From an uncultured Eubacteriales bacterium (lineage in GTDB: Bacteria; Bacillota; Clostridia; Christensenellales; Aristaeellaceae): a stretch of 64,000 bases of DNA. Every line of letters starts with the position of its first letter. Position 1 is the stretch's first letter. Below the pieces are notes generated by a model. The model was given only the letters and a program-made list of their open reading frames with translations. It did not search any database and was not told where the DNA came from. The position numbers were made by a program, and so were the translations under genes. Shown one piece after another: positions 24,318 to 32,213 of the stretch. Location of the stretch: NCBI GenBank assembly GCA_902765735.1, contig CACXBB010000008.1, positions 1 to 64,000 on the forward strand, in the 5' to 3' direction.

Positions 24318-25853
24318 CTATCTCTCTACGTATCCCAACGTATTCAAGAACCTCATAACCCCTGCATCTCCCGCCGCCGTCTGCTTATACACGCCGGCGT
24401 CGGAGAGCACGCGGGCGCACTTGGCGCCCAGCTCGCGGCGGAGAGCGGCGTCGGCCCCGGCGTCGGTGAGCGACGTCCCGACGCGGGAGGCGATGTCCTT
24501 GACCCATTCGTAGTGCTTCTCCAGCGGGTCGCCCGGCGCGGGAGCGTCGTCGATGGGCCGCCGTCCGGTCAGGTAGTCCCTCAATCCCTCGAACTCCGCA
24601 AGCAGCCGCCCCGGCAGTATGAACAGGCCCATGACCTCGATTAAGCCGATGTTCTCCTTCTTGATGTGGTGCAGGTCCGCGTGGGGGTGGAAGATGCCCA
24701 GCGGGTGTTCGTCGGAGGTACGGTTGTTCCTGAGCACCAGCGACAGCCGGTAGCCGCCGTCGGTCTTGCGGGCGATGGGGGTGATGGTGTTGTGGGGCGT
24801 GCCTTGGGTCTCGGCGAAGATGTCGCAGGCGGGGTCGGACCAGCCGCGCCAGGCCTTGAGCATATCATCCGCCATCTCAACGAGGGCCGCGCGGTCCGCG
24901 CCCTCCAGCACCACGCAGGTCATGGGCCAGTCCGCCACATGCGCTGAGACGCCCTCGACGGGGCTCTTCAGGGCGATGCGCACGCCCGCCGCGTCCATGG
25001 GGAAGGCATGGTTGCCGCCCTGGAAGTGGTCGTGGGACAGTATGGAGCCGCCCACGATGGGCAGATCGGCGTTGGAGCCCAGGAAGTAGTGCGGGAACAG
25101 CTCCACGAAGTCGAACAGGCGCTCGAAGGTGCCCCGGTCGATCTTCATGGGGATGTGCTCGTGGTTGAACACGATGCAGTGCTCGTTGTAGTAGAGGTAC
25201 GGCGAATACTGCATGTACCAGGGCTTGTTTTGCAGCGACAGCGGGATCACCCGGTGGTTCTGCCGCGCCGGGAAGCCGATGCGCCCCGCGTAGCCGGGGT
25301 TCTCGATGCACAGCATGCACTTGGGGTAGGCGGTCTGCTTCATGTTGCGCTGGGCGGCGATGTCCCGGGGGTCCTTCTCGGGCTTGGACAGGTTGATGGT
25401 GATCTCCAGCCGCCCCGCCGGGGTGTCCTCGAAGAACCGGGCGTTCTTGGCGATGCGGTCCACCTTGATGTAGTCCACATCCCGGCACATCTGGTAGAAC
25501 CACGCCGTGGCCTTCTGCGGGCCCAGGGACCCGTTCAGCAGCGCGAACTTCTCCCGCACCATGGACGGGTGGGGCGTCAGCGCGCCCATGAGCTTCCCGC
25601 AGAACAGGTCCCGGCGCTCGCCGCTGTCCTGCAGGATCCCGGCCTCCACGGCCCGGTCGCACAGGGCCTCCAGATAAGCCGTCGCGGTCTCGGGCGCCGC
25701 TTCGGAGGCGTAGTCGATATCCTCCGGCGCGTCCAGCTGCATGATCTCCATGAGCCGGTTCACGGTGTAGCTTCTGTCGATGGGCGCGATCAGACCCTTC
25801 GCCACGGCGAAATCCGCCAGGCGGTAGATGCTCTCGGTTGCGGTGGGCTTCAT
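24318..25853 (-). CDS. galT: Galactose-1-phosphate uridylyltransferase, class II
   Basis: Leloir-pathway enzyme exchanging galactose-1-phosphate and UDP-glucose. The 511-residue product is the large Firmicutes class (GalT_2), not the short E. coli form. Motifs include YPKCMLCIENPGYAGR, the His-rich GGSILSHDHFQGGNHAFPM active-site region and LGIFHPHADLHHIKKENIGLIEVMG. The start is the ATG at 25853 with AGAGGTG upstream. Frames extending to 26024 run into the repeat island. Divergent from galK. galE is not in the window. Confidence 0.95.
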   Translation of the reverse strand: MKPTATESIYRLADFAVAKGLIAPIDRSYTVNRLMEIMQLDAPEDIDYASEAAPETATAYLEALCDRAVEAGILQDSGERRDLFCGKLMGALTPHPSMVREKFALLNGSLGPQKATAWFYQMCRDVDYIKVDRIAKNARFFEDTPAGRLEITINLSKPEKDPRDIAAQRNMKQTAYPKCMLCIENPGYAGRIGFPARQNHRVIPLSLQNKPWYMQYSPYLYYNEHCIVFNHEHIPMKIDRGTFERLFDFVELFPHYFLGSNADLPIVGGSILSHDHFQGGNHAFPMDAAGVRIALKSPVEGVSAHVADWPMTCVVLEGADRAALVEMADDMLKAWRGWSDPACDIFAETQGTPHNTITPIARKTDGGYRLSLVLRNNRTSDEHPLGIFHPHADLHHIKKENIGLIEVMGLFILPGRLLAEFEGLRDYLTGRRPIDDAPAPGDPLEKHYEWVKDIASRVGTSLTDAGADAALRRELGAKCARVLSDAGVYKQTAAGDAGVMRFLNTLGYVER

Positions 25854-25914
25854 GGGCAAACACCTCTTACTTATGAAATAACTATGGTACACCGGGCAGT
25901 CCTTTGGTTGGATG

Positions 25915-26093
25915 AGAGTGGAGAGTGCAGAGTGCAGAGTGCAGAGTGCAGTTTTGGTAGAAATCCTTCGGATTTCTTTGATAATAAGGCTGCGACATAA
26001 CGAACAATCATTGTAATTATCCATTGATTCAGAACAAATCCCGAAGGGATTTGCACCGCAACTGTACTCTGAACTCTGTACTCTGAACTCTTT
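25915..26093. repeat. Composite intergenic repeat island 7 (GCAGAGT type)
   Basis: Left array of four or more GCAGAGT heptamers (25917-25950) and right array of CTCTGAA/CTCTGTA heptamers (26064-26091), inverted to each other. Each is flanked inside by a palindrome: AAATCC-TTC-GGATTT on the left and AAATCCC-GAA-GGGATTT on the right. It lies between the divergent galT and galK. Confidence 0.85.
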
Positions 26094-26169
26094 TCTATTA
26101 TTATCCTCAAAACTATACTGCGTGTCAATGGATTAATGCCAATTTCACCCGTCAAATTTGCGGGTCGTC

Positions 26170-26198
26170 TTGCCAACGGCGCGAAAATGGTATAAAAT
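26170..26198 (+). promoter_or_regulatory. Promoter of galK
   Basis: TTGCCA (26170-26175), 17 bases and TAAAAT (26193-26198). Confidence 0.65.
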
Positions 26199-26236
26199 AG
26201 ATGATAGATTAATATGCCTGTGGGGAGGTTATCAAT

Positions 26237-27484
26237 ATGGATGTCAGAAAGCTGCTTGAGAAGAACGCCGAACGCATGCGCGCGCTGTATGCGGGCGCGG
26301 ACCAGACCGAGCGCTATGAGGCGCTGGCGGAGGCCTTCCGGGCCCAGTTTGGCCGGGAGCCGGAGCTGTTCGTCTCCGCGCCGGGGCGCACCGAGGTGGT
26401 GGGCAACCACACCGACCACCAGAACGGTCGGGTGCTGGCCGCGTCGGTGAACCTGGACACCGTGGCCGCCGTCGCGCCCAGGAGCGACACGATCGTGAAG
26501 CTGTACTCGGCGGGCTACGACAAACCCTTCGAGGTGGACATCGCCGACGACGCCGTGCGCGAGGACGAAAAGGAGACCACCTTCGCGCTCATCCGCGGCG
26601 TGGCGTCGAGGCTTCGCCAGCTCGGCTACAAGGTGGGCGGCTTTGACGCCAGCGCCACCTCCACCGTGTTCAAGGGCAGCGGGCTGTCCTCGTCGGCGGC
26701 GTTCGAGGTCATGCTGGTGGCGGCCTTCGACGCGCTGTACAACGGCTGGGTCGTGGACCCCAAGGAGAACGCCCGCATCTCCCAGTACGCCGAGAACGTG
26801 TACTTCGGCAAGCCCAGCGGACTGCTGGACCAGTCGGCCAGCGCCGTGGGCGGGCTGGTGACCATGGACTTCGCCGTCTCCCCCGCCGGGGTGGAATCCA
26901 TCGCCTACGACTTCGGCAAAAAGGGCTACGCGGTGTGCGTGGTGTCCGCCGGCGGCGATCACGGCAACCTGACCGCCGACTACGCCGCCATCCCCGCCGA
27001 GATGAAGGCCGTGGCGAAGGCCCTGGGGCGCGAGCTGCTGTGCGACGTGACCCCCGAGGCGCTGATGGCCGCGCTGCCGAAGCTCAAGAACCATGTGCCC
27101 GACCGGGCGATACTGCGCGCCTTCCACTACGTGGATGAGACCCGGCGCGTGGTGGCGGCGGTCGACGCCCTGCGCAAGGACGACCTGAAGGGCTTTTTCG
27201 ACACCGTGATCGGCTCCGGCGAGAGCAGCTGGAAGCTCCTGCAAAACCTCTATGTGCCCGGCAGCGACAATCAGGAGATGCCCCTGGCGCTGGAGATGAG
27301 CCGCCGGATGCTTGCCGGCCGCGGCGCGTGGCGCATCCACGGCGGCGGCTTCGCCGGCACCATACTGGCCTTCGTGCCCTTCGACCTGCTGGATACCTAC
27401 CGCGCCGCCATGGACGGCGTGTTCGGCCAGAACGCCACCACCGTGCTGGCGATCCGGCCGGAGGGAGTCGTGAGGATCAATTGA
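26237..27484 (+). CDS. galK: Galactokinase (clostridial variant)
   Basis: GHMP-family kinase phosphorylating galactose at C1. The 415-residue product has the ATP loop GSGLSSSAAFEV and the C-terminal HGGGFAGTILAFV. The galactokinase signature near residue 50 reads GRTEVVGNHTDHQNG, with E and N replacing the usual N and E of GRxNxIGEHxDY, a variant I know from clostridial homologues. The sugar-binding pocket may therefore differ slightly. GGGGAGG upstream of the ATG. The stop codon falls inside the first heptamer of the downstream repeat island. Confidence 0.93.
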   Translation: MDVRKLLEKNAERMRALYAGADQTERYEALAEAFRAQFGREPELFVSAPGRTEVVGNHTDHQNGRVLAASVNLDTVAAVAPRSDTIVKLYSAGYDKPFEVDIADDAVREDEKETTFALIRGVASRLRQLGYKVGGFDASATSTVFKGSGLSSSAAFEVMLVAAFDALYNGWVVDPKENARISQYAENVYFGKPSGLLDQSASAVGGLVTMDFAVSPAGVESIAYDFGKKGYAVCVVSAGGDHGNLTADYAAIPAEMKAVAKALGRELLCDVTPEALMAALPKLKNHVPDRAILRAFHYVDETRRVVAAVDALRKDDLKGFFDTVIGSGESSWKLLQNLYVPGSDNQEMPLALEMSRRMLAGRGAWRIHGGGFAGTILAFVPFDLLDTYRAAMDGVFGQNATTVLAIRPEGVVRIN

Positions 27485-27631
27485 GAATTGAAAATTGAGA
27501 ATTGAAAATGGCCGATCAAATCCTGACGGATTTGTGTGACCATACTGTTTCGCACAGTCCGCGTCTATGATTCAATCAAAAGAAATCCGTCAGGATTTCC
27601 ACAACAATTCTCCATTCTCAATTCTCAATTA
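27482..27631. repeat. Composite intergenic repeat island 8 (GAATTGA type)
   Basis: Left array GAATTGA/AAATTGA (27482-27508) and right array of TCAATTC-type heptamers (27606-27630), inverted. Inside are the two palindromic signals AAATCCTGACGGATTT and AAATCCGTCAGGATTT. It lies between galK and tsaE on the same strand. Confidence 0.85.
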
Positions 27632-27644
27632 AAGAGGATCAGAC

Positions 27645-28115
27645 ATGTATTATAAAACACACTCGGAATCCGACACTATGGACTTCGCGCGGAAGCTGTC
27701 GCCGATGCTTGCGCCCGGGGACACGGTACTGCTCTTCGGCGAGCTGGGCGCGGGCAAATCGGTGATGGCGCGGGGCATCGCCCGGGGGATGGGCATCGAG
27801 GGCCCCATGCCCAGCCCCACCTTCACGCTGCTGGCGCCCTACGTGGGCGCCGACGGGCGGAAGCTGTATCACTTCGACCTGTACCGGCTCAACAGCCCGG
27901 AGGAATACTACGCCGCGGGGCTGGACGAATTCGTGGGCGGCGACGGCATCGCCGTGGTGGAGTGGCCCCAGATGGCGGAGATCCAGCCCACCCCGGCGCT
28001 GGAGATCGACCTCTTCCGGTGCGCGGACGAGCAGACCCGCCTGATCGAGATCCAAAACTACGACGTGGCGGGCTTCGACCCCGACGCGCTGTCGGAATGG
28101 AGGACGGAGGCATGA
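27645..28115 (+). CDS. tsaE: tRNA t6A biosynthesis ATPase TsaE
   Basis: P-loop ATPase that cycles the TsaB-TsaD complex in making threonylcarbamoyladenosine-37 of ANN-decoding tRNAs. The 156-residue product has Walker A FGELGAGKSVMARG and the family's PSPTFTLLAPY and YHFDLYRLNSPEEYY segments, with the acidic VVEWPQ near the end of the core. AAAGAGG precedes the ATG. Its stop overlaps the tsaB start (ATGA). First of a three-gene coupled operon. Confidence 0.96.
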   Translation: MYYKTHSESDTMDFARKLSPMLAPGDTVLLFGELGAGKSVMARGIARGMGIEGPMPSPTFTLLAPYVGADGRKLYHFDLYRLNSPEEYYAAGLDEFVGGDGIAVVEWPQMAEIQPTPALEIDLFRCADEQTRLIEIQNYDVAGFDPDALSEWRTEA

Positions 28116-28846
28116 ACATACTCGCGATCGACACCTCCGGACCGGTGGCGGGCTGCGCGGTGATGATGGACGGCAGGGTGACGTACCAGGTCGTCATGAA
28201 CCGGGGGCTGACCCACTCCGAGACCATCATGCCCGCGGTGGACCAGGCGCTGACGGCCTCCGGGCTTCACTGCGGCGATATCGACGTGTTCGCGGCGGTG
28301 GCGGGCCCCGGGTCCTTCACCGGCGTGCGCATCGGCGTGTGCGCGGTGAAGGGGCTGGCCCACGCCGTCGGCAAGCCCTGCGCCCGCGTCCACGCGCTGG
28401 AGGCGCTTTCGATGAACTTCTTCGGCTTCGACGGCCTGTGCTGTCCGATACTGGACGCCCGCCGGGGCCAGGTGTACTGCGCCGCCTACGACATGAAGGA
28501 CGGCCTGCCGGCCGGGGCCGTCGCGCCCGACGCCGTGCAGCTTGCGGACTTCATCGCTGCCCTGCCGACCGACCGGCGGCTGGCGTTCGTCGGCGACGGC
28601 GTGCCCGCCTATGGTGACAAAATCAGGGAGATGCTGGGCAGCCGCGCTCTCATCGCCCCGGAGCACCTCAGAAACCTGCGCCCCGACGCCGCCTGCGTGC
28701 TGGCGGCAGCCCGCCCCGATCAGTGGATGGAGGCCCGATACCTGACCCCCATCTACCTGCGCGCCCCCCAGGCCGAGCGGGAGCGCGCCGCGGGCCGGGA
28801 CCACACCAAGCCTCTCCGCAGACAGCGGGAGGAGGAAGCAAAATGA
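28112..28846 (+). CDS. tsaB: tRNA t6A biosynthesis protein TsaB
   Basis: Scaffold partner of TsaD in t6A synthesis, with an ASKHA fold but no metal site. The 244-residue product begins MNILAIDTSGPVAGCAVM and has LTHSETIMPAVDQAL and AVAGPGSFTGVRIGV, all typical. The basic tail (LRRQREEEAK) is an extension. Overlaps tsaE and rimI by ATGA junctions. tsaD is elsewhere. Confidence 0.96.
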   Translation: MNILAIDTSGPVAGCAVMMDGRVTYQVVMNRGLTHSETIMPAVDQALTASGLHCGDIDVFAAVAGPGSFTGVRIGVCAVKGLAHAVGKPCARVHALEALSMNFFGFDGLCCPILDARRGQVYCAAYDMKDGLPAGAVAPDAVQLADFIAALPTDRRLAFVGDGVPAYGDKIREMLGSRALIAPEHLRNLRPDAACVLAAARPDQWMEARYLTPIYLRAPQAERERAAGRDHTKPLRRQREEEAK

Positions 28847-29337
28847 GTTCTATTACCATGGGTCTGATGACCGTGGAGGACGTGGACGCCGTGCACGCCA
28901 TCGAGACGGCCTGCTTCAAGACCCCCTGGTCGAAGAAGTCCTTCTACGACGAGGTGACCCAGAACGCCTGCGCCCGCTACATGGTGGTGCGCGAGGACGG
29001 CGAGGCCATCGCCTACGCCGGGGTGTGGTTCGTGCTGGACGAGGGCCACATCACCAACATCGCCGTGCGCCCCGACCGCCGGGGCATGGGCTACGGGGAG
29101 ATGGTCACCCGGGGCATGATCCAGCTGGCCGCCGATTCCGGCATGAACTGGATGACCCTCGAGGTGCGCCGCTCCAATGTCGCCGCTCAGAACCTCTACC
29201 ACAAGCTGGGGTTCATCGACGTGGGCTACCGCAAGCGCTACTATGAAAACTCCGAGGACGCCCTCATCATGGCCCTCGAGCATCTGCCGGAGGGACATCC
29301 GGAGAATGATCCGTTCCTCGTGACGGAGGACGATTGA
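28843..29337 (+). CDS. rimI: Ribosomal protein S18 N-acetyltransferase RimI
   Basis: GNAT acetyltransferase of 164 residues, the usual third member of the tsaE-tsaB-rimI operon. The acetyl-CoA loop is VRPDRRGMGYGEMV, the N-terminal ETACFKTPWSKKSFYDEV is the RimI substrate region, and LEVRRSNVAAQNLYHKLGF is the last conserved block. The ATG overlaps the tsaB stop. The protein target is inferred from the family. Confidence 0.93.
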   Translation: MSSITMGLMTVEDVDAVHAIETACFKTPWSKKSFYDEVTQNACARYMVVREDGEAIAYAGVWFVLDEGHITNIAVRPDRRGMGYGEMVTRGMIQLAADSGMNWMTLEVRRSNVAAQNLYHKLGFIDVGYRKRYYENSEDALIMALEHLPEGHPENDPFLVTEDD

Positions 29338-29353
29338 ACCAACTGGAGGACAT

Positions 29354-30952
29354 ATGCTTTTCAATCTCGTGGAGATCCTGATCGTGACGCTGATGTGCTG
29401 CGTCGGGTCGGTCCACTATGTCCATGTATTGCAGATGGGGCGCTACCAATTGCCGGCATACCGGCAGTGGATGTCCCGCAACCGGGACAGGCTTTTGAAG
29501 GAAAACGTGCTGCTGGCCTTTGTGGCGGCGCTGCTGAGCCTGTATCTGCCGGTGTTTCTGTCGATGTTCATCAAGGTGGAGACCATCCGGCGGACCGTGT
29601 CGGGCTGGCTGGCGCTTGCGCTGTTCGCGGGCGCGGCGGGCTTCATCGCCTGGCGGGACTACAACCTCCCCGCGAAGAAGCCCTTCGTGATGACCCGCCG
29701 CGTGCGGCGCTTCACGGCGGTGATGGCGGTATTGTGCCTGCTGTCGGCGTCGATCTTCCGGGCGGTGACCATTCCGCCCTACTTCCTGTTCGCCGCCATG
29801 CCCTACATGGTGGAGCTGACGGCGCTCATCATCAACCCCTACGAGGCCAAGGTGAACGCCGGGTTCTTCAAATCCGCCCGGCAGAAGATCCGCAGCCATC
29901 CGAACCTCATCACCATCGGCATCACCGGCAGCTTCGGCAAGACCAACGTGAAATTCATGCTCCGGGACATGCTCTCCCGGAAATACAGTGTGCTGGCCAC
30001 CCCTGCCAGCTTCAACACCGCCATGGGCATCTCCCGGGTGGTCAACGACGATCTGACCGACGATCACCAGGTGTTCATCGCGGAGATGGGCGCGACCCAC
30101 GTGGGCGACATCAAGGAGCTTACGGAGCTGGTGCGCCCGAAATACGGCATACTCACCTCCATCGGCAAGCGTCACCTGGACACCTTCGGCTCCCTGGAGA
30201 ACATCGCCTCCACCAAGTACGAGCTCATACAGGGCCTGCCGAAGGACGGCTTTGCGGTGTTCGGCTCCGGCGACGACTACATCAACCGGCTCTACGCCAT
30301 GTGCAAAAAGGAGAAGTGCCGGGTGAGCCTGGACCCGCAGGAGGAAGCCGACGTGCGCGCCGAGGGCATATCGTACAGCGAGCGGGGCACGTCGTTCAAG
30401 CTGGTGTTCGGCGACGCCGAGCGCTACCCCTGCTTAACGCCGCTGCTGGGCAGCTACAACGTGAAGAACATACTGCTGGCCGCGGCGCTCGCCCGCAGGC
30501 TGGAGGTGAGCGCGGAGGACATCGTGAAGGCCATCGCCGAATTAAAGCCCATCGAGCACCGGCTTCAATTGACCGCGGAGGAGCTCAACGTGGTGGACGA
30601 CACCCTGAACGAGGACCCGGACGGCGCCTTCGAGGCCCTGCGGGTGCTCGCCCAGATGCCCGGCCAGCGGGTGGTGGTCACCCCCGGCATGGGCGAATTG
30701 GGGCCGCAGGAGACCGACATCAACTACGCCCTGGGCACCGTGATGGCCGACTGCGCCGACGCCGTGATCCTGGTGGGCTCCCGAAACAGCCAGCGCGGCC
30801 TGCGCCGGGGGCTGTTGCAGTCCGGCTTCCCGCGCTCCATGCTCCACACCGTGGAGGACATGGACGACGCCTCCGAGCTGCTCGAGGAGATCTCCGAGCC
30901 CGGCGACACCGTGCTGTTTGAAAGCCACATCCCGGACTACGAGGAGGAATAA
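29354..30952 (+). CDS. Membrane-fused MurF-like Mur ligase
   Basis: A 532-residue protein whose first about 155 residues hold four probable transmembrane helices (around 4-22, 50-73, 83-100 and 120-150), followed by a Mur ligase. P-loop GITGSFGKTNVK (residues 190-200), the central HLDTFGSLENIASTKYEL and the late KPIEHRLQL and NEDPDGAFEALRVL match the MurF/Mur ligase core. Normal MurF is soluble, with an N-terminal UDP-binding domain that appears to be replaced here by the membrane region. It probably amidates or extends a lipid-linked wall precursor, though the substrate is unknown. Follows rimI by 16 bases. Confidence 0.85.
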   Translation: MLFNLVEILIVTLMCCVGSVHYVHVLQMGRYQLPAYRQWMSRNRDRLLKENVLLAFVAALLSLYLPVFLSMFIKVETIRRTVSGWLALALFAGAAGFIAWRDYNLPAKKPFVMTRRVRRFTAVMAVLCLLSASIFRAVTIPPYFLFAAMPYMVELTALIINPYEAKVNAGFFKSARQKIRSHPNLITIGITGSFGKTNVKFMLRDMLSRKYSVLATPASFNTAMGISRVVNDDLTDDHQVFIAEMGATHVGDIKELTELVRPKYGILTSIGKRHLDTFGSLENIASTKYELIQGLPKDGFAVFGSGDDYINRLYAMCKKEKCRVSLDPQEEADVRAEGISYSERGTSFKLVFGDAERYPCLTPLLGSYNVKNILLAAALARRLEVSAEDIVKAIAELKPIEHRLQLTAEELNVVDDTLNEDPDGAFEALRVLAQMPGQRVVVTPGMGELGPQETDINYALGTVMADCADAVILVGSRNSQRGLRRGLLQSGFPRSMLHTVEDMDDASELLEEISEPGDTVLFESHIPDYEEE

Positions 30953-30979
30953 CCTTCCCGCAAAAATGTAAATATCATG

Positions 30980-31008
30980 TTGACTTCAATGTGCTTTGAT
31001 GCTATAAT
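30980..31008 (+). promoter_or_regulatory. Promoter of the sugar-binding protein gene
   Basis: TTGACT (30980-30985), 17 bases and TATAAT (31003-31008), near consensus, fitting a highly expressed binding protein. Confidence 0.88.
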
Positions 31009-31050
31009 AATCATGGTGCGTTTGGATAGATTGACGCCTTTGTGATGTTA

Positions 31051-31066
31051 TACCGCGTACGCGGTA
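31051..31066. promoter_or_regulatory. Candidate operator palindrome
   Basis: TACCGCGTACGCGGTA is a perfect 16-bp palindrome lying between the transcription start (about 31015) and the ribosome site of the binding-protein gene. Its size suits a dimeric repressor; it could also fold as an RNA hairpin. Confidence 0.5.
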
Positions 31067-31097
31067 AACATAGAAACATTTTTTAGGAGGTATCCCC

Positions 31098-32144
31098 ATG
31101 AAGAAAGTTTTGGCCATCGTTCTTGCAATGATGCTGGTTCTGAGCGCCAGCGCCGCGTTCGCCGCGGAGTACGAGATCGTGTCCAAGGGCTTCCAGCATC
31201 AGTACTGGCAGGCCGTGCTGAAGGGCGCTGAGAAGAAGGCCGAGGAGCTGGGCGTTGAGATCAACTTCGTCGGCCCCGCCAACGAGTCCGCCTACGACGA
31301 GCAGCTGTCCCAGCTGAACTCCGCCATCGCCGCCAGCCCCAAGGCCATCGGCCTGGCCGCGCTGTCCACCGAGACCTGCCTGGACGCCATCAAGACCGCC
31401 CAGGATGCCGGCATCCCGATCATCGGCTTTGACTCCGGCGTGCCCGGCGCTCCCGAAGGCGCCATCCTGGCCAACTGCGCCACCAACAACTACAACGCCG
31501 GCGCTCTGGCGGGCGAGATGATCTGGGAAGCCATCAAGGATCGCGTGGCTGCCGCCGAGGGCTCCGTGCGCATCGGCATCTCCGCTCAGGACGCCGTTTC
31601 CGAGTCCGTCACCCAGCGTGGCCTGGGCTTCATCGACAAGATCGGTGAGCTGGCCGCCGCCGAGGGCTATGGTGTGAAGCTGGAAGGCAACGAGAAGTAC
31701 GTCAACGAAGCCAAGGTCGAGCAGTCCGACGATGCCAAGATCATCATCGAGACCCTCGTGCCCGCTCAGGTTACCGCCGAGCTGTCCGCCACCGACTGCG
31801 CCGCCCTGCTGAACAAGGACGACATCGTGGCCCTGTACGGCTCCAACCAGCACTCCGCTGAGGCCATGGTCACCGCCAACGAGAACCTGCAGCGTCTGGG
31901 CACCGGCGAAGGCGACGTCATCGGCGCTGGCTTCGACTCCGGCGCGGTCATCAAGGCCGCCGTCGCCGACGGCACCTTCCTGGGCGCCATCACCCAGGCT
32001 CCGTTCGCCATGGGCGAAGCGCTGGTTGACACCATGGTCAAGGCCGCCAATGGCGAGGCCGTCGAGGACATCGACACCGGCTGCCAGTGGTACACCGCCG
32101 AGAACATGGAGGATCCCGACATCGCCATCAACCTGTACGACTAA
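31098..32144 (+). CDS. Sugar ABC transporter substrate-binding protein (RbsB-like)
   Basis: A 348-residue periplasmic-binding-protein type 1 family receptor for a sugar importer. Residues 1-22 are a signal peptide ending SAAFA-AE, with no lipobox Cys, so it is not a lipoprotein. The fold motifs AAEYEIVSKGFQHQYWQAVLKGAE, PIIGFDSGVPG and GAGFDSGAVIKAAV fit ribose/galactose-type receptors. AGGAGG precedes the ATG. The matching permeases and ATPase are encoded 5 kb downstream on the other strand. The ligand is unknown. Its codon usage looks more biased than its neighbours', consistent with high expression. Confidence 0.92.
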   Translation: MKKVLAIVLAMMLVLSASAAFAAEYEIVSKGFQHQYWQAVLKGAEKKAEELGVEINFVGPANESAYDEQLSQLNSAIAASPKAIGLAALSTETCLDAIKTAQDAGIPIIGFDSGVPGAPEGAILANCATNNYNAGALAGEMIWEAIKDRVAAAEGSVRIGISAQDAVSESVTQRGLGFIDKIGELAAAEGYGVKLEGNEKYVNEAKVEQSDDAKIIIETLVPAQVTAELSATDCAALLNKDDIVALYGSNQHSAEAMVTANENLQRLGTGEGDVIGAGFDSGAVIKAAVADGTFLGAITQAPFAMGEALVDTMVKAANGEAVEDIDTGCQWYTAENMEDPDIAINLYD

Positions 32145-32165
32145 TTCCTGACTGAGGATTGTCGC

Positions 32166-32204
32166 CGCCCCCGCCCAGGTCTCCCGGGCGGGGGCGATGT
32201 TTTG
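32166..32204 (+). terminator. Terminator between binding protein and activase genes
   Basis: CGCCCCCGCCC and GGGCGGGGGCG form a perfect 11-bp stem followed after four bases by TTTT. The weak T-run suggests partial readthrough. The right arm also provides the only purine-rich ribosome-site-like stretch before the activase gene. Confidence 0.8.
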
Positions 32205-32213
32205 ACTGACTGT

